Positions 44,805 through 54,239 are shown, numbered from the stretch's first letter. The stretch: 64,000 nt of DNA from Oscillatoriaceae cyanobacterium M7585_C2015_266 (GCA_015295835.1 DVEG01000015.1:124001-188000); one strand, 5' to 3'. Notes: generated from the letters alone by a model not told the origin. Translations and numbers: made by a program.

Positions 44805-45932
44805 GTGGTTCAAGCAAGGATATCAAATTCCCCTAATCTGTGGCAAGAAAGTTTCTCAAGACGAGAGCCTGTGCCAATTGATGGGACACGAGAACAATTG
44901 CGAGAGTGGCTGGAAAAGTTAACGGCAGCAATTATTGCAGGCGAGCGCATAAGTCGAGAAGAAGCGCTCGCCCTCACCCGCATATCCGGCGAGGAGAATA
45001 TCTTACTGCTGTGCGAAGCAGCAGATAGAGTACGGGTTGCTTGCTGTGGCAATACAGTAGACTTGTGCAGCATTATTAATATCAAATCTGGCAATTGCTC
45101 AGAAAATTGCAGCTTCTGCGCTCAATCTGCTCATCATCCCGGCAAAGATTCTCCTATATACGGTTTGAAATCTACTGAGGAGATAGTCGCCCAAGCAAAA
45201 GCCGCAGAAAAGCAAGGTGCACGACGATTTTGCTTAGTGTCTCAAGGTAGGGGGCCAAAATATAATAGTCCCAAACCAGGAGAATTTGAACGTATTTTGG
45301 AAACAGTAAGGCAAATTGTCGCTGAAACAAATATTAAACCCTGCTGCGCCCTAGGAGAAGTAACAGCAGAGCAGGCGCAAGCTTTAAAAGAAGCAGGGGT
45401 GACGCGCTACAACCATAATCTAGAAACGTCGGAAAAGTTTTTCCCAAATGTGGTAACGACACACAGTTTCCGCGATCGCGTAGCCACAATTAAAAACCTG
45501 AAAGCAGCCGGGATTCAAGCCTGCAGCGGCGGGATTATCGGTATGGGTGAAAGCTGGGAAGACAGGGTAGATTTGGCTTTAGCTCTGCGGGAGCTAGAAG
45601 TTGAATCCGTGCCTATCAACCTCCTCAATCCCCGCCCCAATACACCTTTGGGCGAGCGCCCTAAACTCGATCCATACGAAGCGCTAAAAGCGATCGCTAT
45701 TTTTCGGCTAATCCTGCCAGAACAAATTCTCCGCTACGCCGGCGGGCGTGAAGCCATCATGGGTGAATTACAAGCAATGGGGCTGAAAGCCGGGATTAAC
45801 GCTCTGCTCATTGGCCACTACTTAACTACTTTAGGCCAACCTCCAGAAAAAGACCACGCCATGCTTGCAGAACTTGGACTCGAAGGTGGAGAAGCGCCGA
45901 TACCTGGCATGTATCGGCAAAAATCAAAATAG
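44805..45932 (+). CDS. bioB: biotin synthase
   Basis: BioB inserts sulfur into dethiobiotin to form biotin, using S-adenosylmethionine radicals. The 375-residue TIM-barrel enzyme has the radical SAM motif CSENCSFC (Cys98, Cys102, Cys105) after GNTVDLCSIINIKSG. The [2Fe-2S] ligand motifs CLVSQGRGP and CCALGEVT are present, as is the conserved NLETSEKFFPNVVTTHSF segment near residue 205 and LLNPRPNTPLG. The N-terminal 45 residues are longer than in E. coli BioB. The start is GTG with weak AAAGG. A bioY gene follows by 37 bases, indicating a biotin operon. Confidence 0.96.
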   Translation: MVQARISNSPNLWQESFSRREPVPIDGTREQLREWLEKLTAAIIAGERISREEALALTRISGEENILLLCEAADRVRVACCGNTVDLCSIINIKSGNCSENCSFCAQSAHHPGKDSPIYGLKSTEEIVAQAKAAEKQGARRFCLVSQGRGPKYNSPKPGEFERILETVRQIVAETNIKPCCALGEVTAEQAQALKEAGVTRYNHNLETSEKFFPNVVTTHSFRDRVATIKNLKAAGIQACSGGIIGMGESWEDRVDLALALRELEVESVPINLLNPRPNTPLGERPKLDPYEALKAIAIFRLILPEQILRYAGGREAIMGELQAMGLKAGINALLIGHYLTTLGQPPEKDHAMLAELGLEGGEAPIPGMYRQKSK

Positions 45933-45969
45933 TAAAAAGTAAAAAATTTTCTTTATCCTGCTGCATCTA

Positions 45970-46539
45970 GTGGCCACTCCCCTTGAATTACTGTGGGCTT
46001 TGATTGGCTTGCTGCTCACCATCGGCGGCACTTTTGTAGAGGCTTCTATTGCCAGCCCTTCTTGGAATTTTGGCTCGGAAGCGCTTCATACCCAATCTTT
46101 GGGCGTCAACTATCAAATAGGAGCCGTCCTTTTGGTGGGCTGCCTGGGCGGTAAAAAAGCTGGTGCTCTTTCCCAAATTGCTTACCTGGCATTGGGTTTG
46201 GCATGGCTACCGGTATTTACTAAAGGCGGCGGCTTGCAATATCTCTGGGAGCCGACTTTCGGTTATTTACTAGGCTTCGTGCCGGGAGCCTGGGTATGCG
46301 GCTGGCTAGCGTTTAAAGTTGCTCCACGCTTGGAGTTTCTTGCTACCAGTTGTCTGGTAGGGTTGTTGAGCATTCATGTCAGCGGCTTGATTTATTTGGC
46401 CCTGATTTACTCGTTTAATCAAGAACAAGTGATGACGGCGGCTGCAAAATACTCCCTCTCTCCCCTGCCGGGACAATTGGCGATCGCCTGTGCTGTCTCC
46501 GTTCTCGCTTTTATTCTTCGCCAGGTCATGTTTTATTAA
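45970..46539 (+). CDS. bioY: biotin transporter S component BioY
   Basis: BioY is the membrane protein that captures biotin, alone or with an ECF energising module. The 189-residue protein has about six membrane helices and the family features GVNYQIGAVLLVGCLGGKKA, LSQIAYLALGLAWLPVFTKG and GYLLGFVPGAWVCGWLAF. No EcfT or EcfA gene is adjacent, as with many BioY-only bacteria. It begins with GTG, 37 bases after bioB, and is followed by lspA. Having both synthesis and uptake genes in one operon is notable. Confidence 0.9.
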   Translation: MATPLELLWALIGLLLTIGGTFVEASIASPSWNFGSEALHTQSLGVNYQIGAVLLVGCLGGKKAGALSQIAYLALGLAWLPVFTKGGGLQYLWEPTFGYLLGFVPGAWVCGWLAFKVAPRLEFLATSCLVGLLSIHVSGLIYLALIYSFNQEQVMTAAAKYSLSPLPGQLAIACAVSVLAFILRQVMFY

Positions 46540-46572
46540 TTTTTTATTAATTGAAAAAAGGGTATGGGGTAT

Positions 46573-46600
46573 ATTCCCCATTCCCCATTCCCCATTCCCT
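46573..46600 (+). repeat. CCCCATT-type heptanucleotide tandem repeat (STRR)
   Basis: Three exact copies of ATTCCCC (46573-46593) and a partial fourth lie between bioY and lspA. Flanks GGTATGGGG and CCCTATACC are near-complementary. STRR1-type heptamers like this are a mark of cyanobacterial, especially filamentous, genomes. Confidence 0.7.
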
Positions 46601-46605
46601 ATACC

Positions 46606-47085
46606 ATGTTCAAAAATCGTATCTTTTGGTCAGTCGCTCTCGTCAGTTTAGTTTTCGATCGCCTAACTAAACTTTGGGTAGTGCAGACTTTTCCCCTCAC
46701 CAATCCCCCGCAAACTTTACCCCTATTGCCCGGTGTCTTTCACCTTACTTATGTTACAAATACCGGAGCAGCTTTCAGTCTATTTGCTAATGGTAGTGCT
46801 TGGTTGCGCTGGCTTTCTTTAGCGGTGAGTGCAGGGTTAATGGCAATGGCTTGGTTTGGCCCTAAAATGAATCGCTGGGAACAGGCAGGTTTTGGTTTTA
46901 TTCTAGGGGGAGCGCTGGGCAACGGTATCGATCGCTTTATTAGCGGTGAAGTCGTCGATTTTCTTGATTTTCGCCTGATTAATTTTCCGGTTTTCAATCT
47001 CGCAGATGTATTTATCAATGTAGGCATTGCCTGCCTATTGATTGTCACCTTCAAAGTAGCCCCGGTACGGAAAGAACGATCATAA
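46606..47085 (+). CDS. lspA: lipoprotein signal peptidase LspA
   Basis: LspA cleaves the signal peptides of lipoproteins after lipidation. The 159-residue protein has four membrane helices and the catalytic Asp motifs NGIDRFISGEVVDFLDF and FNLADVFINVG, with VTNTGAAFSLFA before them. I start at the ATG giving MFKNRIFWSV; the longer frame would translate the heptamer repeat. Lipoproteins predicted in the window include DacB and possibly PsbO. It follows bioY by 66 bases on the same strand. Confidence 0.94.
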   Translation: MFKNRIFWSVALVSLVFDRLTKLWVVQTFPLTNPPQTLPLLPGVFHLTYVTNTGAAFSLFANGSAWLRWLSLAVSAGLMAMAWFGPKMNRWEQAGFGFILGGALGNGIDRFISGEVVDFLDFRLINFPVFNLADVFINVGIACLLIVTFKVAPVRKERS

Positions 47086-47252
47086 TATCATTTATCTAGC
47101 GCTCGCACCCTGTTTTTTTCAACTCAGCCTGAAAATAGCAAATTTTACTTTCAACTTATAATTATTATATACTGTAAATTTTAAATTTCAATTATTATTT
47201 TTTTTTCATTAATTATTCACGATTTTGTAATGCAAATTCATAACAAAATAGT

Positions 47253-49517
47253 ATGAATGCACCACAGCCTCCACAACCGCCAAACCAGCAGCAGCCGAGA
47301 ACAATTCTCAACGTTTTAACACAGGCGGTACAAAAGATCACCAAAGTAAACTTTTCCCAGATAGCCCTTAAACCCAATGCCAGAGTAGCAGAACTATGGA
47401 TACAGGATGCTAATTCGCCCAAAGAGCAAGTATACCCACTACTTGGGGATTTCTACCTAATTGGGCGCAGTTCCAAATCTTGCGACATTGTTATCCGCAA
47501 TCCCGTCGTCAGTCAAGTACACTTTTCCATATCTCGCGACAGCAGCAAATCAAACGCCCCTTTTATTCTCAAAGACGAAAACTCCACCAACGGCATCTAC
47601 TTTCGCGCTCGCCGCATATCTCAAATCATTCTCCGCCACGGGGACACCTTCACACTAGGGCCGCCAGAATTGGCCAATGCCGTCCGCATTCGCTTCGTAG
47701 ATCCGCCGCCCTGGTATGTATATGTATTTCGCTATACCATGTACGGTGCAGGAGGCATAACTGCACTGATAGCATTATTTATTGCCATAGAATGGCAAAA
47801 ATTCGACGTTCGCCCCTTACCAGTTTCCACACAAGGACCAGTAGTCGTCTACTCCCGCGACGGTGAAACGCCCCTACGCCCTCCCTATAATAACGCTCAC
47901 CGGGAATTGCGGCAACTATCAGACTTTTCCCCCTACTTGCCTAAAGCCATAATTGCCTCAGAAGACAGCCGCTATTACTGGCACTTAGGCATCGATCCCA
48001 TTGGCACCCTGCGGGCTTTATGGGTGAATCTTCGCGGCGGCAGCCTTCAGGGAGGCAGCACCATTACCCAACAGCTAGCGCGCAGTCTGTTTCGCGATTA
48101 TGTAGGCACCGAAGATTCTGGGTGGCGCAAACTGCGAGAAGCAATAGTAGCGCTGAAACTAGAGACATTTTACAGCAAAGATGAACTGTTGCTGTTTTAC
48201 ATGAATCGCGTATTTCTAAGCCTCAACCTATCTGGATTTGAGGATGCAGCACAATTTTACTTTGACAAATCAGCGAAAGATTTAACTCTGTCGGAGGCAG
48301 CAACTTTAGTGGGGATTTTACCAGCACCGAATGCCTTTAATCCAGTTCAAAATTACGAGCGGGCAGTCAAACAGCGTGACGGCGTAATTTATCGGATGCT
48401 GGCGTTGGGTAAGATTACTCAAGAAGAAGCAGAGCGAGCGCGGCGCTCGGTAATTCAAGTAAGCCCCAAAGCTAGGCAAATCCTCGGTAATACGATCGCT
48501 CCTTATTTTTACAGTTATGTTTTCGACGAATTAGAGCAGCTATTGGGGGAGGATTTAGCAAGAGAAGGCAATTTTATTGTCGAAACAGGTTTAGATCCGA
48601 AAATACAACAAGCAGCGGAGTCGGCGCTGCGGAATTCGGTAAATACTTCTGGTGTTTCAATCGGATTTTCGCAAGGGGCGATAGTGACGCTTGATTCCAG
48701 CACCGGAGAAATTTTAGCTATGGTGGGCGGAGTTGACTATAAGCGAAGTCAATTCAATCGGGCGACGCAAGCACAGCGACAACCGGGTTCGACATTTAAA
48801 GTTTTTGCTTATACGGCAGCACTAGAGCAAGGGATTCCGCCGTCAAAGGCTTATTCCTGTGCTGATTTAAATTGGGGCGGGCAAGTGTTTCAAGGATGTG
48901 GCGGCGGCAGTTTGGATATGTACTCCGGGCTTGCTGCTTCTGAAAATGTTATCGCTCTACGGGTGGCGCAGGATGTGGGGTTGGATAAGGTGGTGGATAT
49001 GGCTCGGCGTATGGGTGTAAAGTCGCAGCTGCAAGCGGTGCCGGGGTTGGTATTAGGGCAGAGTGAAACAAATTTGCTGGAAATGACGGGGGCATTTGGG
49101 GTGCTGGCAAATCGCGGAGTTTATAATCGCCCTCACGCGATTAAGCGTATTTTGGATAGTAGCGATTGTAAACAGCCAGAAAATCCACAATCCTGTCGGG
49201 TAATTTATGATTACGCTCAAGATCTGGCTGCTAACCAGCGGGTGATTTCGTCAGAGGTGGCGGATACTATGACTGTTTTGCTCCAAGGTGTTACCCGTTC
49301 GGGTACGGGGCGAAATGCTTATTTGGGTTATGGGGAAGCTGGCAAAACTGGTACGACAAATGATGGGGTTGATTTGTGGTTTATTGGTTATCTTCCTAAT
49401 CAGCAATTAGTGACGGGAATTTGGTTGGGAAATGATGATAATACGCCGACGAATGGCGGTTATGGTGCGATCGCTGCCCAACTTTGGGGGGATTACATGC
49501 GCCAGGTTTTGCGTTAA
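47253..49517 (+). CDS. FHA-domain class A penicillin-binding protein
   Basis: The 754-residue protein joins an N-terminal FHA domain (about 65-140: FYLIGRSSKSCDIVIRNPVV, SQVHFSI, STNGIYFRARRI) to a class A PBP. One membrane helix (about 152-176) follows, then GT51 with EDSRYYWHLGID (catalytic Glu237) and GSTITQQLARSLF, and a transpeptidase with SxxK (Ser513-Lys516 in PGSTFK) and KTGT (698-701). FHA domains bind phosphothreonine, so this murein synthase should be steered by Ser/Thr kinase signalling at its cytosolic end. It is a paralogue of the PBP at 10256. Upstream DNA is AT-rich. Confidence 0.93.
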   Translation: MNAPQPPQPPNQQQPRTILNVLTQAVQKITKVNFSQIALKPNARVAELWIQDANSPKEQVYPLLGDFYLIGRSSKSCDIVIRNPVVSQVHFSISRDSSKSNAPFILKDENSTNGIYFRARRISQIILRHGDTFTLGPPELANAVRIRFVDPPPWYVYVFRYTMYGAGGITALIALFIAIEWQKFDVRPLPVSTQGPVVVYSRDGETPLRPPYNNAHRELRQLSDFSPYLPKAIIASEDSRYYWHLGIDPIGTLRALWVNLRGGSLQGGSTITQQLARSLFRDYVGTEDSGWRKLREAIVALKLETFYSKDELLLFYMNRVFLSLNLSGFEDAAQFYFDKSAKDLTLSEAATLVGILPAPNAFNPVQNYERAVKQRDGVIYRMLALGKITQEEAERARRSVIQVSPKARQILGNTIAPYFYSYVFDELEQLLGEDLAREGNFIVETGLDPKIQQAAESALRNSVNTSGVSIGFSQGAIVTLDSSTGEILAMVGGVDYKRSQFNRATQAQRQPGSTFKVFAYTAALEQGIPPSKAYSCADLNWGGQVFQGCGGGSLDMYSGLAASENVIALRVAQDVGLDKVVDMARRMGVKSQLQAVPGLVLGQSETNLLEMTGAFGVLANRGVYNRPHAIKRILDSSDCKQPENPQSCRVIYDYAQDLAANQRVISSEVADTMTVLLQGVTRSGTGRNAYLGYGEAGKTGTTNDGVDLWFIGYLPNQQLVTGIWLGNDDNTPTNGGYGAIAAQLWGDYMRQVLR

Positions 49518-49652
49518 AGGTGTGCCCGGAATTCTATTTGTTTAGCTCTCGCACCACTATCTACTATCTATTTAATAATTCGTGTCTGCCATTCGTAGTT
49601 AATTTGGTATTAATTTGCTGATTGGATCTTTTTTTTGTCAATCTCTCTGCTG

Positions 49653-49829
49653 CTAAAGCACCAGTAACGCCAAAAAACATTTCACCCTTTTTTCTTCCAC
49701 TATTAGACGAATAAAGTTTTCTTCACTGCCTTTACGAATTAGCTCTTTTTGTTCATCCGTCAGTTCATAGTCGGCTAGGAGAGTTTCGATATCTTTGCGA
49801 TACTGCTCAAATTTTTTTGCTTTAAGGCG
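49653..49829 (-). pseudogene. gene remnant, unidentified
   Basis: On the minus strand an open stretch without a start codon encodes KKFEQYRKDIETLLADYEL, TDEQKELIRKGSEENFIRLI and VEEKRVKCFLALLVL before TAG. The charged helical pattern looks protein-like and recalls the small LigA-type helical domain, but I cannot place it. A TAA in frame directly upstream shows it is not a whole gene. The surrounding 560 bases (49518-50078) hold nothing else I can support, ending in a pyrimidine-rich run. Confidence 0.3.
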
Positions 49830-50078
49830 TTAATGTTTCAGAGGGGTTTTTTCTACTATTAAAACATTTAATTGCTATGATTCAAGCTATTTAGGTTTTT
49901 TAATCATGAATCGGTCATTGGCAATAGAAAATCAAGCATAGAGAGTCGGGTATAGATTTTTTCTCCCACTCTCCTACTGCCCCTCTTTCCTGCTCTCTTG
50001 CTGTTATGTTATGGCAAAGTTAGGAATAGAATAGAGAATAAAGATAAGACATCTGCTCACCTCACCCATGCGTCGTCT

Positions 50079-51707
50079 ATGCCTCCTTCGCGCCTGGTAA
50101 CGCTCGTTGCTGCGATCGCTATTATCCTAGGAATGGCGATATGGCTAATAAGTTCTATCGCTTGGCTATATGCTCAAGTTTCTTGGAATGCTCCTCCTCT
50201 GCTAGCTAACCTTTTGCTGCTCGTTCTCATCGCCTTCTTAGGAATATTAATTTGGGCGGTGCTTTATTATAGCAATTTGCTACAGCCTGGGAAAACTTCC
50301 AAAATCAAAGGCAAAAAGCAACTGCCTAAGATTCCCCAACAAAAAAGCGAAGTAGCTGCGGAAACCCTCAAAGCCGTGCGTCAGCAGGTAGAGCGTATTC
50401 AGGATGAAGTGGCTCGTGAGGCGCTATTACAGCGGGCGCGGGAAATTGAGCGCTCTCTGGCGCGGGGCAGTGTACAGGTTGTAGTATTCGGTACGGGTTC
50501 AGCAGGCAAAACTTCGGTGGTAAACGCTCTCATGGGGCGAGTGGTGGGGCTGGTGTCGGCTCCGATGGGCACGACGGAGGTAGGAGAAACTTATTGCTTA
50601 CAATTGCAGGGATTAGAGCGAGAAATTTTAATTACTGACAGCCCCGGTATTTTAGAGGCAGGAATAGCAGGAACGGAAAGGGAAAAATTGGCGCGACAGT
50701 TGGCAACAGAAGCGGATTTATTATTATTTGTTGTCGATAACGACTTGCGTCAGTCGGAGTATAATCCGCTCAGAACACTAGCGGAAATCGGCAAGCGTTC
50801 TATTTTGGTTTTTAACAAAATTGATTTGTATACACAAGAAGATAAAGAGAAGATTTTAGCTAGACTGCGAGGGCGGGTGCGGGGGTTTATTTCGGCAATG
50901 GATGTAGTAGCGATCGCTGCTAATCCCCAACCGGTGCGTTTAGAAAATGGCGAAATTTTCCAGCCTCAGCCCGACATCATGCCACTGATTCGACGGATTG
51001 CTGCTGTTTTGCGAGCAGAGGGAGAAGATTTAATTGCTGACAATATTTTACTACAATCTCAGCGCTTAGGAGAAGAAGCACGGCGATTAATTGAGCGCCA
51101 GCGTCGCCGTCAAGCGGAGAAAGTTGTGGAGCGGTATCAGTGGATAGGAGCAGGTGCTATCGCTGCCGTGCCCCTGCCGGTGATAGACTTACTAGCAACA
51201 GCTGCCGTTAATGCTCAAATGGTAGTAGAAATCGGTAAAATTTATGGCTGTGAGCTTAATTTAGAAAGGGGGAAAGAATTAGCGCTTCTTGGCGCCAAAG
51301 CCCTCGCTAGCTTAGGAATAGTGGAAGGAGCTGTAAAACTGGTATCTACTGCCCTACAGTTAAATGTAGCTACCTATCTTATCGGCAAAGCGATTCAAGG
51401 TGTGAGTGCAGCATACCTTACTCGAATAGCGGGAAAAAGTTTTATAGAATATTTTCGTCATGATCAAGATTGGGGAGATGGTGGTATTACTGAAGTCGTA
51501 CAAAGGCAATTTCAGCTAACACGTAAGGATGAATTTGTCAAGGCTTTTGTTAAAGATGCGATCGCTAGAGTCGTCGAACCCCTGCAAATTAACCAACCAC
51601 AATCCGAAATTATAGAAAAAGAGGAAGAAACCACCTACCAAGAAGAAGAATACGAGCCGTCGCCTCTAGATTGGGGGCAAAAAAAACAGCGGCGAGAAGA
51701 CTGGTAA
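50079..51707 (+). CDS. YcjF/DUF697-type membrane GTPase
   Basis: The 542-residue protein has two N-terminal membrane helices (about 5-65), a coiled segment, an Era-like GTPase domain with P-loop GTGSAGKT (138-145), GTTEVGET switch, DSPGI (G3) and NKID (G4), and a C-terminal DUF697 region (AAVPLPVIDLLATAAVNAQM) with more hydrophobic helices. Family members are linked to chloroplast/cyanobacterial membranes but have no settled function. I chose the ATG at 50079; the longer frame would need TTG at 49998. Position of the start is uncertain. It ends in an acidic tail. Confidence 0.85.
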   Translation: MPPSRLVTLVAAIAIILGMAIWLISSIAWLYAQVSWNAPPLLANLLLLVLIAFLGILIWAVLYYSNLLQPGKTSKIKGKKQLPKIPQQKSEVAAETLKAVRQQVERIQDEVAREALLQRAREIERSLARGSVQVVVFGTGSAGKTSVVNALMGRVVGLVSAPMGTTEVGETYCLQLQGLEREILITDSPGILEAGIAGTEREKLARQLATEADLLLFVVDNDLRQSEYNPLRTLAEIGKRSILVFNKIDLYTQEDKEKILARLRGRVRGFISAMDVVAIAANPQPVRLENGEIFQPQPDIMPLIRRIAAVLRAEGEDLIADNILLQSQRLGEEARRLIERQRRRQAEKVVERYQWIGAGAIAAVPLPVIDLLATAAVNAQMVVEIGKIYGCELNLERGKELALLGAKALASLGIVEGAVKLVSTALQLNVATYLIGKAIQGVSAAYLTRIAGKSFIEYFRHDQDWGDGGITEVVQRQFQLTRKDEFVKAFVKDAIARVVEPLQINQPQSEIIEKEEETTYQEEEYEPSPLDWGQKKQRREDW

Positions 51708-51771
51708 GGAATGGGTAATGGGTAAGGTGTAATCGGTAAGGCTCATACAACCAATTACCAATTACCAATTA
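51708..51771 (+). repeat. heptamer repeat pair forming a hairpin
   Basis: GGAATGGGTAATGGGTAAGG and, 20 bases on, CAATTACC in three tandem heptamer copies (51750-51771) are roughly complementary. This is another STRR-type element in an intergenic space between two genes on the same strand. Confidence 0.55.
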
Positions 51772-51786
51772 AACACAAAAACTTCT

Positions 51787-52740
51787 ATGCAATTAAACCT
51801 ACCAATTTTAGATCGTTTGTCTGCCTGTAAAAACTTGCTCATTGCCGGAATGGGCGGCGGATTTGACATATTTTGTGGATTGCCAATCTATTTCGAGTTG
51901 CGGCGACGGGGGCTACTTGCACACCTAGCGAGTTTCAGCTTTTCTGATATTGCAACTCTCAAAGATGGGATGCGGCTGACAAATACTCTCGTAGGTGTAA
52001 CATTTGAAACCCAAGCGGAGGGAGTGTGTTTTCCTGAGCTTTATCTTGCCCAGTGGTTTCACGAGAAATTCTGGGAAGACGTACCAATCTGGTGTTTTCA
52101 CAAAACTGGTGTTCGTCCTTTGATAGAAAATTATCGGGTACTTATCAAACATTTGTCAATAGACGGAATTTTGCTAATTGACGGCGGTGTTGACAGTTTG
52201 ATACGCGGCGACGAAGCGGAAATGGGAACGATTATCGAAGATTCTATTTCCTTATGCGCTGTTAATGAATTAATTGATATTCCCCTGCGACTGGTAGGAT
52301 GTTTGGGATTCGGCGCGGAGCAGGATGTCAGTTATGCTCATGTTTTGGAAAATATCTCGGCTTTAGTTAAATCCGAGGGTTTTTTAGGCTCGTGTTCCCT
52401 GTTGCGCCAGATGCCTGCTTATCAGGATTATGAAAGTGCGGTGATGTATGTTCAAAGTAAACCTTACCAGGAAACAAGCGTTGTCAATTCGTCGGTGATT
52501 TCGGCGGTGCGGGGGCATTATGGCGATTATAATCTTACTGAGAAAACCCAAGGTAGCCGATTATGGATTTCGCCGCTGATGTCGATTTATTGGTTTTTTG
52601 AAATGTCTGCAATCACCGAGCGGCATTTATTCCTAAATGAAATCAGAGCAACTGATATGTTTTCCGAGGTGATGCGGGCTATGTTTCTGGTGATTGGCTC
52701 TCGCCCTAAGCGCCCGCCTGCCAAAATTTGGCTATCTTGA
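51787..52740 (+). CDS. DUF1152 domain protein
   Basis: The 317-residue soluble protein shows the DUF1152 pattern: NLLIAGMGGGFDIFCGLPIY, FELRRRGLLAHLASFSFSDI, GILLIDGGVDSLIRGDEAEM, then RLVGCLGFGAEQDVSYAHVL. The Gly-rich GMGGGFD and DGGVDSL loops suggest a nucleotide- or sugar-phosphate-binding Rossmann-like fold. The function is unknown. It starts 79 bases after the GTPase gene, past a heptamer repeat, on the same strand. Confidence 0.85.
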   Translation: MQLNLPILDRLSACKNLLIAGMGGGFDIFCGLPIYFELRRRGLLAHLASFSFSDIATLKDGMRLTNTLVGVTFETQAEGVCFPELYLAQWFHEKFWEDVPIWCFHKTGVRPLIENYRVLIKHLSIDGILLIDGGVDSLIRGDEAEMGTIIEDSISLCAVNELIDIPLRLVGCLGFGAEQDVSYAHVLENISALVKSEGFLGSCSLLRQMPAYQDYESAVMYVQSKPYQETSVVNSSVISAVRGHYGDYNLTEKTQGSRLWISPLMSIYWFFEMSAITERHLFLNEIRATDMFSEVMRAMFLVIGSRPKRPPAKIWLS

Positions 52741-53081
52741 ATTAAAAATCAGGTATGGGCATGAGTTGGTGGGGCTGCTGGGATTGTGCACTCTTGTAAA
52801 AACCTTAAACTGCTCTTAATCTCAAACTTTCAAAGCGAGCGCTCGCCAGGGCAATATTCCCCTCGCCCCCTCCCACATTCTCATCACTATTTTATAAAGC
52901 AATTAACCGGATTTTACAAAACTTCTTATTTATAAAAATTAATAGCTTGTTGATTACACATAAAATTATTTTGCGTTATCCGTTTAATCACTTTTGTATT
53001 TTGCCGCTCCGGGCCAAGCCCGGAGGCAACGCCAAAACCAAAAATCTGAAGATTGACGAGGGCTAGACACTCCGGAGCAGC
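52741..53081. other. convergent intergenic region between DUF1152 gene and sigF
   Basis: A 341-base gap containing two overlapping GCGAGCGC/GCGCTCGC copies (52835-52846) and the GC-rich hairpin at 53001. No ORF is supported. Confidence 0.45.
53001..53029. terminator. strong GC-rich hairpin between DUF1152 gene and sigF
   Basis: CTCCGGGC (53007-53014), loop CAA, GCCCGGAG (53018-53025) is a perfect 8-bp stem; flanking TTGCC and GGCAA can extend it with a small bulge. It lies between convergent genes, without a T-run, so it is either a bidirectional terminator or a dispersed palindrome. Confidence 0.45.
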
Positions 53082-53870
53082 TCAAGCCTCCTTTTTTTCC
53101 GACACGCCCATCAACTGTTTAAGTGTCTCTAAGCCCTTCTTAACGTGACGAGAAACCGTCACAGCACTGATCCCCATACGCTCAGCCGTTTCCTTTTGCG
53201 TCAAGTCGTAAACAAACACAAACTCCAGAATCTGGCGTGTTTTTTCTTCGAGAAGTGCCAGGGCTTGCCGCAAGCGGATAACATCTTCCTGAGCAAGCTG
53301 GAAACTGCGATAGCGAGGATCGGGCACCAAATCTGCTAAAGAAGTAGTACCTTCTTCTTCATCTTGAATAGGTGCATCTAAGCTGAGGGGAGCGCGATTG
53401 CGAGAAGCCAGTTTAACTTCCTGCCATTCTGCTAGGGAAATTTGCAGAGCTGCTGCCATTTCTGCATCGGTGGGCTGGCGTTTCAATTTTTCAAACAGTG
53501 AGCGGGCAACAGAGCTAGCTTGAGATTGTAGAGCTTGCCACTGACGAGGTATGCGCACTGTTGAACTTTTATCGCGCAGATAGTGTTGAATTTCGCCCCG
53601 GATATAGGGAATTGCAAAAGAACTGAATGCGTGCCCTTTGGAAATATCAAATCGCTCGCTCGCTCGAATCAAGCCGATGCAGCCGACTTGCAACAAATCC
53701 TCGTAACTTTCTGAACACTGATTGAGCCAGTGATTGACTTCCTTTCTAACCAATCCAAGATTAATCTGTACCAACTGGTTGCGCAGCTCGGGCGAGGGAC
53801 ATTTCTTATAAGCTCGCAATAATTCTAAGCTTTCGCTCTTCAGTTCATTGCTTACCGTCGTAGTAGCCAT
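53082..53870 (-). CDS. sigF: group 3 RNA polymerase sigma factor SigF
   Basis: SigF directs RNA polymerase to promoters for type IV pili, motility and surface proteins in other cyanobacteria. The 262-residue sigma factor has region 2 (NLGLVRKEVNHWLNQC, ESYEDLLQVGCIGLIRASER, FDISKGHAFSSFAIPYIRGE), region 3 (AEWQEVKLASRNRAPLSLDA) and region 4 with the helix-turn-helix (DLTQKETAERMGISAVTVSR). The LSLDAPI and EIQHYLRDKSSTVRIPRQWQ segments are characteristic of SigF. I start at the ATG giving MATTTVSNELK; a GTG at 53894 would add eight residues. No ribosome binding site is obvious. Confidence 0.93.
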   Translation of the reverse strand: MATTTVSNELKSESLELLRAYKKCPSPELRNQLVQINLGLVRKEVNHWLNQCSESYEDLLQVGCIGLIRASERFDISKGHAFSSFAIPYIRGEIQHYLRDKSSTVRIPRQWQALQSQASSVARSLFEKLKRQPTDAEMAAALQISLAEWQEVKLASRNRAPLSLDAPIQDEEEGTTSLADLVPDPRYRSFQLAQEDVIRLRQALALLEEKTRQILEFVFVYDLTQKETAERMGISAVTVSRHVKKGLETLKQLMGVSEKKEA

Positions 53871-54239
53871 GAGAGAATTCCGTGGGTAGAGCACTTAAAA
53901 AAGGATGCACCTGATTTAGAGTATAAAACACAGCATTTGGCAATTGCTGCGATCTAAGTCACAGCTTCTGAATGGGTATAACACTCAGAAGGATGCTCAT
54001 TTCTTTGGCAACCCTTATCTTTCTCTGGAAGAATAGAGCAGGCTGCCGCTGCCAGTATTATAGGTATTAATTTTTAGGAAATCTAGTTTTGTATAAATTT
54101 TTACGTCCTATTTCTTAGTTTATTTTTGCTTGCGGTTTATCACAACCGTATTTATACGAATTTTTATGACTTTTTTAGATTATTTTTTTTTAAATTTTTT
54201 TTAAATTAAAACAAATTTAACGGTCTCTGTATTTTCACG
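53871..54239. other. upstream region of sigF
   Basis: The 370 bases between psbO and sigF (both minus) are AT-rich, particularly 54160-54220. Nothing coding was found; the sigF promoter must lie here but I could not identify it. Confidence 0.4.
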
